A stretch of 64,000 bases of DNA from Halovenus salina (GCF_026410925.1 NZ_CP112972.1:1736001-1800000); one strand, 5' to 3'. Positions 44,776 through 53,060 are shown, counted from the first letter of the stretch. Notes: a model not told the origin generated them from the sequence alone. Program-made: numbers and translations.

Positions 44776-45195
44776 ATGGTAGAAATTCCGGATTCCCTGC
44801 GGAGTTTGTTCACTGCGACTGTCGAGGAGCGCGAGGGCAACTATGTTATCGAGGTCCCGAAATCGGAAATCGAGAACGAGGCCGCCCGCCCTGGAGCCAC
44901 CTACCGCGTCGCTGTTTTGCCGCATGCAGTCGAAAGCGACGGTGTCGAGACAGACGACACCACTGAGACAACCCCCGACCGCGAGCCTGGTCCGCCCGAA
45001 CCACCGGTCGACGAGGGTGAGCGTCGAGAGGTCACCATCGAGTCCGTCGGCGACCAGGGCGACGGTATCGCCAAGGTCGAACGCGGCTACGTCGTCATCG
45101 TTCCGGGAGCCCGGCCGGGTGACGAGCCAACCATCGAAATCGACCAAGTCAAAGAGAATGTCGCCTTCGCCACCGTCGTCGAGGACGGCCTGTAG
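44776..45195 (+). CDS. TRAM-domain RNA-binding protein
   Basis: 139 residues. A ~60-residue N-terminus (VEIPDSLRSLFTATVEEREGNYVIEVPKSEI) leads through a Pro/Glu-rich linker to a C-terminal TRAM domain (TIESVGDQGDGIAKVERGYVVIVPGARPGDEPTIEI). TRAM modules bind RNA; stand-alone archaeal versions act as RNA chaperones. Divergent from dtdA. An insertion element begins just after its stop. Confidence 0.85.
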   Translation: MVEIPDSLRSLFTATVEEREGNYVIEVPKSEIENEAARPGATYRVAVLPHAVESDGVETDDTTETTPDREPGPPEPPVDEGERREVTIESVGDQGDGIAKVERGYVVIVPGARPGDEPTIEIDQVKENVAFATVVEDGL

Positions 45196-45221
45196 CTCAC
45201 AGCGGTAACAGCGCGGAAGCC

Positions 45222-45237
45222 CACGGCTTTAGCCGTG
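45222..45237. mobile_element. Left-end hairpin of the IS1341-type element
   Basis: CACGGCTTTAGCCGTG forms a 7-bp-stem hairpin in the gap between the TRAM gene and tnpB. Imperfect subterminal hairpins like this mark the ends of IS200/IS605-type elements. The exact left boundary is not visible but must lie after 45195. Confidence 0.6.
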
Positions 45238-45340
45238 TGGAGGAAGCGCGTAAGCTCCGTGAAACAACCCACCGATACCGGCAGGCCAACTCCCCAACCA
45301 ATTCAAAAACAATAATAAAGTGTAGTTACTACTGTGAGGT

Positions 45341-46633
45341 ATGGCGTGGGAGGTGACTCGGACGGTTCGGGTGCGACTCGACGTGCCCGACGACCGCAAG
45401 AGCGACCTCCACGCCACCAACACCAAATTCCAGTACTGTGCCAACCGCACGGCAGAGTGGGCGTGGCGCTATCCCGACGAGGACTGCGTGACCAGCAAGA
45501 GCGAGGCCGAAGCCGCCATCTACGACGAGTTGCGCCACGAGACGGACGGCTTGCACGCCAACCTTGTCCAGAAAGCTATCAAACGCGCTACGGACGATAT
45601 TGACAACTGTGTTGACCGGCTTGCTGAGGGTGAAAACACCAGCAAGCCAGAGTACGACACGTTCAGTATCGTCTACGACAAGCGAGCCGCCACCTACTAC
45701 CGTGATAAGGTGAGTCTCGCCACGGTCAACGGCAGAGTCGAGTGTAAATACGACCTGCCCGATGACCCTGACGGCACGCCACACGGCGAGTACCTGCTGA
45801 ACGACGACTACTCCTTCAGCACGAGTACCGTCCACTATGACAGCGAGGCCGACGAGTTCTACCTACACGCAGCGATGGAACGGGAACTCAACGTGAGCAG
45901 TCCTGAGAAAGCCGAGGATTCGAGAGTCCTTGGCGTGGACTGCAACGTTGACGACCACATTGCAGTGACCTCGACGGACCGATTCGTCGGCAACGCTGAT
46001 TATCTCAACCACAAGCGCCGCGAGTTTGAGAAACGCCGAGCCAGCCTCCAGCAAACAGGCACGCGAAGTGCCCACCTCACGTTCCAGCGCATCGGTGACA
46101 GGTTCGGACGGTGGAGTGAAGACTACCTGCACCGGGTGTCGGAAGAGATTGTCGCAGAAGCCCGCCGCCACGAGTGTACGCACATCGCCTTCGAGAACTT
46201 AGAGCAGATTTGTGACCGTATCAGCGACGGCAAGAAATTCCAGCAGTGGGCGTTCAACGAGTTACAGCGACAGGTCGCGTACAAAGCCGACGAGTACGGC
46301 ATCGTCGTGGACACGGTAGAACCACAGTACACGAGCCAGCAATGCTCGAAGTGTGGCTGTACGCTCGAAGAAAACCGTGACGGGCAACACTTCGCTTGCT
46401 TGGATTGTTCGTACTCGGTCAACGCCGATTATAACGCGGCGAAGAATGTCGCCCGAAAACTTGCATTAAAACTCCAGCGAGGGCAGAAGTCCCCCGCTGG
46501 AGGGGCGTTCTGTCAGTACGCCCTGAAGTCGGGGATAATGACCGTGACCGCTACTGAAGTGGCGTCCGACACGCCTGTGTCGGCAGAACGGGAGTCCACC
46601 GACAAGCCAACGGCTTCAGCCGTTGGTAGCTGA
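45341..46633 (+). CDS. tnpB: TnpB-family protein of an IS1341-type element (RNA-guided nuclease ancestor of Cas12)
   Basis: 430 residues, full length. RuvC-like residues: Asp in VLGVDCNVDDHIAV, Glu in HIAFENLEQICD, and Asp in SVNADYNAAKNVARKL. A zinc finger lies between them (QCSKCGCTLEENRDGQHFACLDCSYS). No tnpA gene is adjacent, so mobility would depend on a transposase elsewhere. TnpB proteins of IS605-type elements cleave DNA guided by an RNA made from the element's right end, and sense-overlapping 3' RNAs have been described for halobacterial tnpB genes. The stop codon lies just after the right-end hairpin. Confidence 0.9.
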   Translation: MAWEVTRTVRVRLDVPDDRKSDLHATNTKFQYCANRTAEWAWRYPDEDCVTSKSEAEAAIYDELRHETDGLHANLVQKAIKRATDDIDNCVDRLAEGENTSKPEYDTFSIVYDKRAATYYRDKVSLATVNGRVECKYDLPDDPDGTPHGEYLLNDDYSFSTSTVHYDSEADEFYLHAAMERELNVSSPEKAEDSRVLGVDCNVDDHIAVTSTDRFVGNADYLNHKRREFEKRRASLQQTGTRSAHLTFQRIGDRFGRWSEDYLHRVSEEIVAEARRHECTHIAFENLEQICDRISDGKKFQQWAFNELQRQVAYKADEYGIVVDTVEPQYTSQQCSKCGCTLEENRDGQHFACLDCSYSVNADYNAAKNVARKLALKLQRGQKSPAGGAFCQYALKSGIMTVTATEVASDTPVSAERESTDKPTASAVGS

Positions 46634-46634
46634 C
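46480..46634 (+). ncRNA. Probable guide (omega/sense-overlapping) RNA region of tnpB
   Basis: The end of tnpB, from the segment after the catalytic Asp through the right-end hairpin, is where TnpB-associated RNAs are transcribed in characterised elements. The region includes the palindrome at 46607-46626 and additional GC-rich repeats (CCCGCTGGAGGGGCG). The scaffold boundary is estimated, not observed; the guide would be the flank beyond the element's right end. Confidence 0.4.
46607..46626. mobile_element. Right-end hairpin of the IS1341-type element
   Basis: CCAACGGCTTCAGCCGTTGG is a perfect 9-bp-stem hairpin, a close relative of the left-end hairpin (shared core ACGGCTTYAGCCGT). It overlaps both the last codons of tnpB and, on the other strand, the last codons of pspAB. 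Confidence 0.7.
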
Positions 46635-47251
46635 TCCCAGGGCTTGGCGTTCGGCGCGGAGGGCCAGAGCGGATACCAGTACCCGCGGTCGTCTTCGACA
46701 TCGAGTTCGCCGTCGAGGACGCTCGATAATTTTAACTCGACCCGTTCGTCGCGGCTGCTCGTTCCTGTCGGCACGAACGGGTAGTAGGCTCCACGCCGGA
46801 ACGAGTACACCCAGTAGACACGCTGTCCAGCCTCGTCAGCACGGTCGGTCCCCTCGAAGGCAAAGAGCGCAGCGAGCAGCCGCGAGCCGTACCGTCCCTC
46901 GATGAGCGTGTCCGCCCCGAAGTGGACACTCGTGACGAGGTCCTCGAAGTCGTCTGCGGTCACGACAATCCACTGTGTGCCGTGTTGGTCCTCGTGGAAG
47001 TCGGCGACAGTCCCGTCCTCCTCGGTAGTGGCGAGTATCTGGCGGACCTCCTCGACGGTCTCTCTGAAGTCAGTGCTGTCGACATCCGAGAAACACAGCG
47101 CAGCCTCGCCCGTGGGCTCGTAGCCGAGGTCGGCTTCCATCGTGACGTAGGCCGTGCTCATCCCGAAGAGGTCGTCGGCGTCGGCCTCGTCGGTCGCCGC
47201 GGCCTCGGCCTGCACACCGAGTAACTGTTTTACCGTGTCGAACAGTCCCAT
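46616..47251 (-). CDS. pspAB: PspA-associated protein PspAB-like
   Basis: 211 residues from ATG at 47251 (MGLFDTVKQLLGVQAEAAATDEADADDLFGMSTAYVTMEADLGY). The later segments ETVEEVRQIL, YGSRLLAALFAFEG, VYWVYSFRRGAYYPFVPTG and GYWYPLWPSAPNAKPWE fit the haloarchaeal PspAB family, linked to the phage-shock/membrane-stress response. The last residues (ATNG) are encoded by the right-end hairpin of the adjacent insertion element, so the element landed at or in the original 3' end. No pspA gene is in the window. Confidence 0.78.
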   Translation of the reverse strand: MGLFDTVKQLLGVQAEAAATDEADADDLFGMSTAYVTMEADLGYEPTGEAALCFSDVDSTDFRETVEEVRQILATTEEDGTVADFHEDQHGTQWIVVTADDFEDLVTSVHFGADTLIEGRYGSRLLAALFAFEGTDRADEAGQRVYWVYSFRRGAYYPFVPTGTSSRDERVELKLSSVLDGELDVEDDRGYWYPLWPSAPNAKPWESATNG

Positions 47252-47408
47252 TCGTGCTGTCTTTGTGTTGCCATCCCCATCAAGGCGTCTGTTCGGTCGA
47301 ACGAAACAGAACAGCAGTCGCGACGCTCGGATATCCCCGTGTGAACACCAAGCAGAGCAACACGACACCGTGAGGCTTAAGCAGCAAAATCCACTCTAAT
47401 GGATAACT

Positions 47409-47987
47409 ATGCCCGAGAGCAAACAACTACCGATGGAATCGGCGATGACGACGGTCAGCGGTGTGCAGTTCACCCCATTTGACCCGAGTTCCAGTGACGT
47501 TCGGCTACAGGATATCGCTCACGGGCTCGCGAACCTCTGTCGTGCCTCGGGCCAGACGCAGTTTTTCTACAGCGTCGGTCTGCACTCGATTTACGTAAGT
47601 CAGGATCTCGCAGCCCGCGGACACTCTCGTCGTCGACAGCTCATCGGCCTTCTCCACGACGCACAGGAGGCCTACATCAACGACCTCGTCTCACCTGTCA
47701 AAGCCCACCTAGAAGAGTATCAACATCTCGAAGCTGGCGTCGAAGACGCAGTGTGGGACGCGTTCGGGCTGGAACCGACCGAGTCGGACCTCGCGGTCGT
47801 GAAAGAGTCAGACCGGCGACTCTGTCGACACGAGCTGGGTGTCGTTCTTCCCGACGCTCCCGACGGTCAACCAAATACAGAAGTCGCATACGACCTCTGG
47901 GCGGGCCAACACCGTGACGTGGCGTCGTGGTTCACCGACCGCGCCGAGCAACTCGTTGCCGCGACCGACGCAACGCTTCCACAGTAG
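47409..47987 (+). CDS. HD-domain phosphohydrolase (YfbR-like)
   Basis: 192 residues. The metal-binding His and HD dyad are visible in FYSVGLHSIYVSQDL and LIGLLHDAQEAYINDLVSPVK, with a later Asp in VVKESDRRLCRHEL. This spacing matches YfbR-type 5'-deoxynucleotidases and related HD hydrolases. It probably hydrolyses a nucleotide in the cytoplasm. It converges with the TFB gene with no spacer. Confidence 0.82.
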   Translation: MPESKQLPMESAMTTVSGVQFTPFDPSSSDVRLQDIAHGLANLCRASGQTQFFYSVGLHSIYVSQDLAARGHSRRRQLIGLLHDAQEAYINDLVSPVKAHLEEYQHLEAGVEDAVWDAFGLEPTESDLAVVKESDRRLCRHELGVVLPDAPDGQPNTEVAYDLWAGQHRDVASWFTDRAEQLVAATDATLPQ

Positions 47988-48848
47988 CTACTCCCGAAGG
48001 TCGTAGTACGTCGAGCGTACGGTGACCGGAGCCACATCGGCCACGTCGGCGACGGCCTGCTGTGTCAGGGCGTACTCCCGTTCCTGGGCGGCAGTGTAGA
48101 GGCAAGCCGCGGCCACCCCGCTCGGGTCCCGGCCGGTGTCGAGACCGCGCTCGCGGCACTCCCCTGCTAGTTCCTGGGCTCGCATCTCGACGGCCTGGGG
48201 AAGATCGAGCTTGCTGGCAAAGCGAGCGAGGTATTCGCGGGGGTGAATCGGTCCGGTCGGCAACCCGAGGTTGCGATTCATCGCGTCGTAGGCGGCGTCG
48301 AGTTCCGCCCGGGTCGCCTTTGCGGCCTCTGTTACCTCCTCGCAGGTGCGCGAGACCGTCTGTGCTCGGCAGGTGGCGTACACCGCCGCGGCCGCAAACC
48401 CCTCTATCGAGCGGCCCTGGAGGAGGTCGGCGTCCTGTGCGGACTCGAAGAGGACACAGGACTGCTCGCGGATATGTTCGGGCAAATCGAGTGCGCCGAC
48501 CAGCCGGCGAATCTCGGTGAACGCGTAGACGCGGTTGCGCTCGACCTTGCTGCGAATCTGAGTGCGCTTGTGCTGGCGGCGCATCCGGGCGACCCGGCGG
48601 CGTTTGCGCCCGGTGAGCCGGTTGGTATGACCAATCTCTGTCGACAGCCCGCGGTCGTGGCGCGACCGTGTCAGGGGCGCGCCGGTGCGCTCTGGGTTCG
48701 TCTCCTCGTCGGCGAACGAGCGCCACTCTGGACCCGGGTCGATTGCGTGTTCGTCGACCACCAGCCCACACTGCTGGCAGACCGTCTCGCAGTCGTCGCT
48801 CCGTAGCTGTCCCTCGCATTCCGGGCAGGCATGCATCGTCGTTGCCAT
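47988..48848 (-). CDS. tfb: Transcription initiation factor B (TFB paralogue)
   Basis: 286 residues from ATG at 48848 (GTG at 48854 possible). An N-terminal zinc ribbon (CPECEGQL ... CETVCQQCGLVVDEHAID) leads through a B-finger-like linker (GPEWRSFADEETNPERTGAPLT) to two cyclin-like repeats and a C-terminal DNA-binding helix ending PVTVRSTYYDLRE. It recruits RNA polymerase to TBP-bound promoters. Haloarchaea have several TFBs with different promoter preference; which one this is cannot be told. Confidence 0.92.
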   Translation of the reverse strand: MATTMHACPECEGQLRSDDCETVCQQCGLVVDEHAIDPGPEWRSFADEETNPERTGAPLTRSRHDRGLSTEIGHTNRLTGRKRRRVARMRRQHKRTQIRSKVERNRVYAFTEIRRLVGALDLPEHIREQSCVLFESAQDADLLQGRSIEGFAAAAVYATCRAQTVSRTCEEVTEAAKATRAELDAAYDAMNRNLGLPTGPIHPREYLARFASKLDLPQAVEMRAQELAGECRERGLDTGRDPSGVAAACLYTAAQEREYALTQQAVADVADVAPVTVRSTYYDLRE

Positions 48849-48876
48849 CGTCACTCGAAGGTTGGATCGGTATCAA

Positions 48877-48885
48877 CTTTTAAAG
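48877..48885 (-). promoter_or_regulatory. tfb TATA box
   Basis: CTTTAAAAG on the minus strand lies about 25-30 nt upstream of the TFB start codon, fitting a leaderless transcript. Confidence 0.55.
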
Positions 48886-49026
48886 AAAGGCGAAACGGCG
48901 GGGTTCGGGCCGAACTGAAGTAATCTGACTTACCGGTTACCGGTAGGTAAGCTGCAGCGTGACAACCCCTGGCCGGCGCTGTCGAAAGACCCAGCTTTTT
49001 ATCAAATGGCCTGCCATCGAGATACT

Positions 49027-49527
49027 ATGGGGCTGGCAGACATCGCAGCGGGCATCGAAGTGACCGAGGGCCAGGATGCCAAGGGGGTTGTGACTGTCGA
49101 CGACACCGACGCGACACTCGCCGAGCGCCTGGAGCCCTTCGGGGAGGCGCTTCCCTGCTCGGTCGAGGCAGCAGCAACAGTGCTGGAGCGGTACACGGCC
49201 TGTGGCTCTGTCGGTGACGCCGGCCGGGCCGCAGGCGTCGCACCGATGACCGCCGCAAAGACACTGCACCTGCTGGGCGAATCGGTCTCGCCAGCGACGC
49301 CACTCCAGCGCGAGATACTCGACGACTGGCAGACCGGAGAACTCTCTCGCAAGGAGGCAATCGAGCTGACAGGGCTGACCGAGACGGAGTTCGCGCTGGC
49401 CGCCTACGTCGAAACGCACGACCCACTCGAAGCGGCCTGCGTGGCCGTCGAGGGAGTCCTGACTGGGCAGATGCTGGGCGAGGAAGAGCCACTGGCAGAC
49501 GCCGTCGGCGGCGATCTACAGCTCTGA
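49027..49527 (+). CDS. Haloarchaeal conserved protein with helix-turn-helix-like segment
   Basis: 166 residues from ATG at 49027 (MGLADIAAGIEVTEGQ). It is largely alpha-helical. AATVLERYTACGSVGDAGRAAGVAPMTAAKTLHLLGE reads like a helix-turn-helix, and REILDDWQTGELSRKEAIELTGLTETEFALAAYV like a second one. It is acidic overall, with no enzymatic motif. It ends 4 nt from the convergent SRPBCC gene. A DNA-binding role is possible but not shown. Confidence 0.6.
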   Translation: MGLADIAAGIEVTEGQDAKGVVTVDDTDATLAERLEPFGEALPCSVEAAATVLERYTACGSVGDAGRAAGVAPMTAAKTLHLLGESVSPATPLQREILDDWQTGELSRKEAIELTGLTETEFALAAYVETHDPLEAACVAVEGVLTGQMLGEEEPLADAVGGDLQL

Positions 49528-49531
49528 GGGG

Positions 49532-49948
49532 TCACGGTCGATCGGCGGTCACGTCGGTCAGGTAGTCGAACTGGGCGGACAGTTCTTTTCGTCGCTGTCG
49601 TTTGATGACCGTCGCGTCGAGGAGTTCACCGACCAGCGAAATGTCGAGCGCGAAGTCGGTCGTCGCCGTCAGCGTCGTGGGCTCCTCGTCGAGTTCGTAT
49701 CGCGTCGTCATCGTCTCGAAGATGCCCTCGCGTTGCTCGTAGGCGAGTACCGCACCAGGCTCGTCGACGAGTTCCAGGTCGAGCTCGACCGAGAGCAGGC
49801 CGACCCTGTTCTCGATGTGTACCATCGGCTCGGCGACCGAGACGGTGTCGAAGCCACACGCCTCGATGAACGGTCCCACGTCAGTGACCAGCGCGCGAAT
49901 CGTCTCGGGCGACGCCTCGAACGTCCGCGAGAGTGAGACCGTCTCCAT
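49532..49948 (-). CDS. SRPBCC-fold protein (START/polyketide-cyclase-like)
   Basis: 138 residues from ATG at 49948. METVSLSRTFEASPETIRALVTDVGPFIEACGFDTVSV is the usual opening of SRPBCC proteins: a beta strand followed by two short helices. The C-terminal helix is ISLVGELLDATVIKRQRRKELSAQFDYL. The fold binds hydrophobic ligands in a deep pocket. It is divergent from the HTH-10 regulator gene at 50.1 kb, sharing its intergenic region with a CGAACATATTCG palindrome. Confidence 0.72.
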   Translation of the reverse strand: METVSLSRTFEASPETIRALVTDVGPFIEACGFDTVSVAEPMVHIENRVGLLSVELDLELVDEPGAVLAYEQREGIFETMTTRYELDEEPTTLTATTDFALDISLVGELLDATVIKRQRRKELSAQFDYLTDVTADRP

Positions 49949-50010
49949 GCCCGAAGGGTGGTCTTCGGTGTGAATAGCACTTGTGCCCGGTCTCGGGCTG
50001 TTGGAACTGC

Positions 50011-50022
50011 CGAACATATTCG
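50011..50022. promoter_or_regulatory. CGAACATATTCG palindrome, HTH-10 regulator promoter
   Basis: Ends 38 nt before the ATG of the HTH-10 regulator at 50061. It is one of a set of near-identical 12-bp palindromes found only in the 50-62.7 kb part of the window by reading. Its position suggests autoregulation. Confidence 0.65.
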
Positions 50023-50060
50023 GGAACATTGATACGCGGGGCGTTACTCTGCTAGAGAGT

Positions 50061-50726
50061 ATGCCAACCGCCAGGCTCACCATCACGATTCCCGACGATA
50101 TCTGGGTCGGGAATCTCTCCCGGAGATACGCCGACGCGGCGTTCGAGATTCTTACCGCGTTTCCAAAAGAGAAAGGAGGCGTTGCTCTCGCAGAAATCAC
50201 CGCAGAGGACGGAGAGCAGATTGTAACCGAGATGGCCGCCTACGAGGCGGTGCCGGACGTGGACCTGCTCAAAGAGACTGAGGACACGCTGTTGGTGCAG
50301 TTCGAGACCTCAGAGCCAATCTTGCTGTTGCCGGTCAAAGAGGCGGGGACGCCGCTTGAGTTGCCCTTTACGGTCACAGACGGGAACGTCGACTGGGAGA
50401 TTACCGCGACACAGGACCGCCTGTCCAGGCTGGCAGACCAGCTCCGGGAGTTCGATATCGCCTTCGACGTACGGTCGGTCACCCACGAAATCGAGACCAC
50501 CCAGCTGCTCACCGACAGACAGGTAGAGATTCTGACCCACGCTGTCGAGACCGGGTATTACGATACCCCCAGGACGAACACGCTGACCGACCTGGCCGAG
50601 GAACTCGGCCTCGCCAAATCCACCTGCAGCGAGACACTCCACAGAGCAGAGGAGAAGGTCATCAAACAGTTCACGAACGATGTCGATTACATCGACACGG
50701 ACGCGATTGGTCTCTCACAGGACTAA
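50061..50726 (+). CDS. HTH-10 (Bat/DmsR-type) transcriptional regulator
   Basis: 221 residues from ATG at 50061. The N-terminal ~150 residues form the sensor-like domain of bacterio-opsin-activator-type regulators (IPDDIWVGNLSRRYADAAFEIL). The C-terminal HTH-10 domain contains LTDRQVEILTHAVETGYYDTPRTNTLTDLAEELGLAKSTCSETLHRAEEKVI. Only one Cys is present, so it lacks the Cys cluster of the oxygen sensor NarO and is closer to DmsR-type proteins. I infer that it binds the CGAACATRTTCG sites of this region. Confidence 0.85.
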   Translation: MPTARLTITIPDDIWVGNLSRRYADAAFEILTAFPKEKGGVALAEITAEDGEQIVTEMAAYEAVPDVDLLKETEDTLLVQFETSEPILLLPVKEAGTPLELPFTVTDGNVDWEITATQDRLSRLADQLREFDIAFDVRSVTHEIETTQLLTDRQVEILTHAVETGYYDTPRTNTLTDLAEELGLAKSTCSETLHRAEEKVIKQFTNDVDYIDTDAIGLSQD

Positions 50727-50751
50727 CCGGCGGTGTCGATCACCCTGGCGG

Positions 50752-51186
50752 TCACAGCCATTTTGTTGCGAGCAGCCGCCACCCGCCGAGAAAGAGCCAG
50801 CCAAAGAGGATGCTCACGACGAAAAACGACGGCGGCGCGTAGCCGGGGACCAGCGTCGTCCGCCTGACGAAGCCGCCGATGACTGCCACGACGAGCCAGA
50901 CAGGAGCCATCCAGAGGAGCGCGCGACGATAGCTCGCAATCGAGGCCGTGCTGGCGAGCCCGAAGACGACCGCGAGCACGAGCCAGGAGGCGACGATTGG
51001 CGCTGAGATGCGGACCGTCCGGGCCGGATACTCCCAGAACAGATAGCCGTGTTTGTACTGCCCGACCGCGACGAACGCAAACAGCGCCACAAGGTCACCA
51101 GCTACCAGTGTGACCTCTGTCGTGGTCGTCGGAAGGCGGCCGGCCAGCGATGCCGTGAATCCGTGGGTGGTTGTCGTGTTGCTCAT
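50752..51186 (-). CDS. DUF3054-like membrane protein
   Basis: 144 residues from ATG at 51186. Four membrane helices (about 27-43, 60-78, 88-106, 120-138). EVTLVAGDLVALFAFVAVGQYKHG and WLVVAVIGGFVRRTTLVPGYAP fit DUF3054, a small membrane family common in haloarchaea and actinobacteria. It overlaps the heme O synthase gene by 4 nt (ATGA) and is therefore cotranscribed with it. A role in heme handling is inferred from this link only. Confidence 0.7.
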   Translation of the reverse strand: MSNTTTTHGFTASLAGRLPTTTTEVTLVAGDLVALFAFVAVGQYKHGYLFWEYPARTVRISAPIVASWLVLAVVFGLASTASIASYRRALLWMAPVWLVVAVIGGFVRRTTLVPGYAPPSFFVVSILFGWLFLGGWRLLATKWL

Positions 51187-52595
51187 GCGAGGACAGTTAC
51201 CGTTTCGAGGACGATTGCACCGAGGACGATACCAAGATACGCAATCGAGACAAAAAACGTTTGCATCGTCGCGTCGCGAGTCCGGAGCCGACATTGGGAG
51301 ACGGCACTCCAGAAAAAGAGCGCCCCCGCGAGTATCGAGCCGGCGGTAAAGAGCCAGGCAAGCGGCGTCCAGACGACCAGCGCCACGGTCACGAGAAGCG
51401 TCGCACCGAGTGTGAGGAGGATGCGCCGCCGGGCGGCCGAGACGCCCGCAACGACGGGAAACATCGGATAGCCGGCCCGGGCGTAGTCGTCCCGGTAGAC
51501 GATAGCGAGATTATAGAAGTGCGGTGGCGTCCAGACGACGACCAGCCCAGCCAGGAGGAGACCACCGAGGCCGACGCCGCCGGTCACCGCTGCCCAGCCA
51601 ATTAACGCTGGCAGGGCACCGGCCCCACCGCCGATGGCGATATTCCAGGAGGTGTTTGGCTTCAACACCACCGTGTATACCACACTGTAATAGAAGACAG
51701 CCGCGAGCGTCAGCGCCGCCGCGGCCGCGTTGACGAAGGTGAGGACGATTCCGAGCGAGAGGCCCAGTTGCAGGAATCCGAACGCGGCCGCGTTCCGTGG
51801 CGGTATCTCGCTTGTCGCGACCGGCCGCTCAGCGGTGCGCTCCATCTTCCGGTCACGGTCGCGCTCGTAGAGATGATTGAACGTTCCGCTTGCGCCGATA
51901 GCGAGGATACCACCCGCGAGCGTCGCCGCGACCTCAACGCCGCTCGGCCAGGTCCCTGTTGTCGTCGCCAGTGCCATCCCGGCGAGCGCGAGCAGACAGA
52001 GCAGCCACATCAGGCGCGGCTTCGTCAGTTCGAGATACGCCCGCGCACGCGCCTCGACCGTCACCGTCTCGGGCTCTGGCTGTGCCGCCTGGACGGCAGT
52101 GTCGCCCGGGCTATCCGCGTTGGTCGTCTCCTCGCCGCTGACCGCACTCTCCTGGTCGGCTGTCTCGTCTTCGAGCGTCCAGGCCAGCGCCGTCAGCAAC
52201 AGCACGAACACACCGGTCCCGAGCGCGAGATGCAACTCGGCGACCGCGGGGAGGTCGGCGAGCACGACGAGCGCGCCGAGCAAGACCTGCACGGGAAAAG
52301 CAAGCGCCACGCTGTACAGCGCAATCCGCGCCCGCCAGTCCAGCGAGAGCGAGAGGCCGGCGAGAACCGTCACCACAAGCAACAGCCCGACCAGTGCCGT
52401 CAGAGCCCGGTGGCCGAAGACGAGGAGGAAGGCGGGCGTAATCCCGCCGGCTGGGACACAGAGCGGCCACTGCGAACAGGCCGTCGTCCCCGTCGAGGCG
52501 AGTGTCGCTCCCGTCGCAATCAGAACGTAAACCGCGAGCGTGGTGACCGCGAGCACGGTCTCGAACTGCCGCTTCGTGAGGGTAGAGAGACTCAT
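51183..52595 (-). CDS. ctaB: Heme O synthase with an N-terminal CtaA-like half
   Basis: 470 residues from ATG at 52595. The C-terminal ~290 residues are a UbiA-type prenyltransferase: ASGTFNHLYERDRDRKMERTAERPVA has the first Asp-rich motif, and PHFYNLAIVYRDDYARAGYPMFPVV the second region. It adds a farnesyl group to heme B to give heme O. The first ~150 residues have four helices with ACSQWPLCVPAG, FGHRALTALVG and LHLALG, which resembles half of heme A synthase (CtaA/COX15). A palindrome of the regional set lies 43 nt upstream, linking it to the heme-copper enzyme at 57 kb. Confidence 0.87.
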   Translation of the reverse strand: MSLSTLTKRQFETVLAVTTLAVYVLIATGATLASTGTTACSQWPLCVPAGGITPAFLLVFGHRALTALVGLLLVVTVLAGLSLSLDWRARIALYSVALAFPVQVLLGALVVLADLPAVAELHLALGTGVFVLLLTALAWTLEDETADQESAVSGEETTNADSPGDTAVQAAQPEPETVTVEARARAYLELTKPRLMWLLCLLALAGMALATTTGTWPSGVEVAATLAGGILAIGASGTFNHLYERDRDRKMERTAERPVATSEIPPRNAAAFGFLQLGLSLGIVLTFVNAAAAALTLAAVFYYSVVYTVVLKPNTSWNIAIGGGAGALPALIGWAAVTGGVGLGGLLLAGLVVVWTPPHFYNLAIVYRDDYARAGYPMFPVVAGVSAARRRILLTLGATLLVTVALVVWTPLAWLFTAGSILAGALFFWSAVSQCRLRTRDATMQTFFVSIAYLGIVLGAIVLETVTVLA

Positions 52596-52638
52596 CAAGT
52601 ATCTGGACCGAGCATCCCGTTGTACTCGGTGGTATTCC

Positions 52639-52650
52639 CGAACATGTTCA
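52639..52650. promoter_or_regulatory. CGAACATGTTCA palindrome, ctaB promoter
   Basis: 11 of 12 positions match the perfect palindrome CGAACATGTTCG. It lies 43 nt upstream of the ctaB start codon on the minus strand. Confidence 0.6.
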
Positions 52651-52711
52651 GAACCCGCCGCGGACTGGGTGCAGTTCCTCCAGCCGTGTCGTCGGCTAAG
52701 AGTTCCGTGGG

Positions 52712-52723
52712 CGAACATCATCG
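52712..52723. promoter_or_regulatory. CGAACATCATCG half-degenerate palindrome, DUF2249 promoter
   Basis: Ends 37 nt before the DUF2249 start codon at 52761. Its first half CGAACAT is intact and the second half is weaker. A further CGAACGTTCA lies just downstream (52726-52735). Confidence 0.45.
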
Positions 52724-52760
52724 GGCGAACGTTCAGACGACTGTGTGTCGAACGAGAGGT

Positions 52761-52994
52761 ATGAGCGCAATCGACACCAACTGCAACCAGGTGCTCGACG
52801 TTCGCGAGGTCGACGGCGAACCGTTCGGAGAAATCACGGCGGCACTCGACAAACTCGATCCGGACGAGACGCTGTTGTTGGTCAACAGTTTCGAGCCGGT
52901 CCCGCTGTACGACGTACTCGCCGAGCGTGGGTTCGACCACGAGACCACCCAGGTTTCCGACGACGAGTACCACGTCGAAATCACCCAGATCTGA
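52761..52994 (+). CDS. DUF2249 protein
   Basis: 77 residues from ATG at 52761. VLDVREVDGEPFGEITAALDKLDPDETLLLVNSFEPVPLYDVLAERGFDHETTQVSDDEYHVEI is a SirA/TusA-like alpha-beta fold of the DUF2249 family: VDVR opening, EPxPLY in place of the TusA Cys motif, and a final beta strand. In haloarchaea such proteins cluster with nitrite and nitric oxide reductase genes. Function unknown; carrier or assembly roles have been suggested for the fold. Confidence 0.8.
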   Translation: MSAIDTNCNQVLDVREVDGEPFGEITAALDKLDPDETLLLVNSFEPVPLYDVLAERGFDHETTQVSDDEYHVEITQI

Positions 52995-53048
52995 GGGCTC
53001 AGCAGTCCGACAGCCAGAGTCAGAGCGCCAGTGTACCCGCCCGCCACA

Positions 53049-53060
53049 CGAATATATTCG
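53049..53060. promoter_or_regulatory. CGAATATATTCG palindrome upstream of the 12-helix protein gene
   Basis: A perfect palindrome ending 38 nt before the ATG at 53099, the same spacing as at the HTH-10 gene. Confidence 0.62.

Noticed and set aside
45196..45340. A tnpA (Y1 transposase) gene beside tnpB
   Set aside because: The 145-nt gap is too short and shows only the left-end hairpin; no HUH transposase motif is found nearby.
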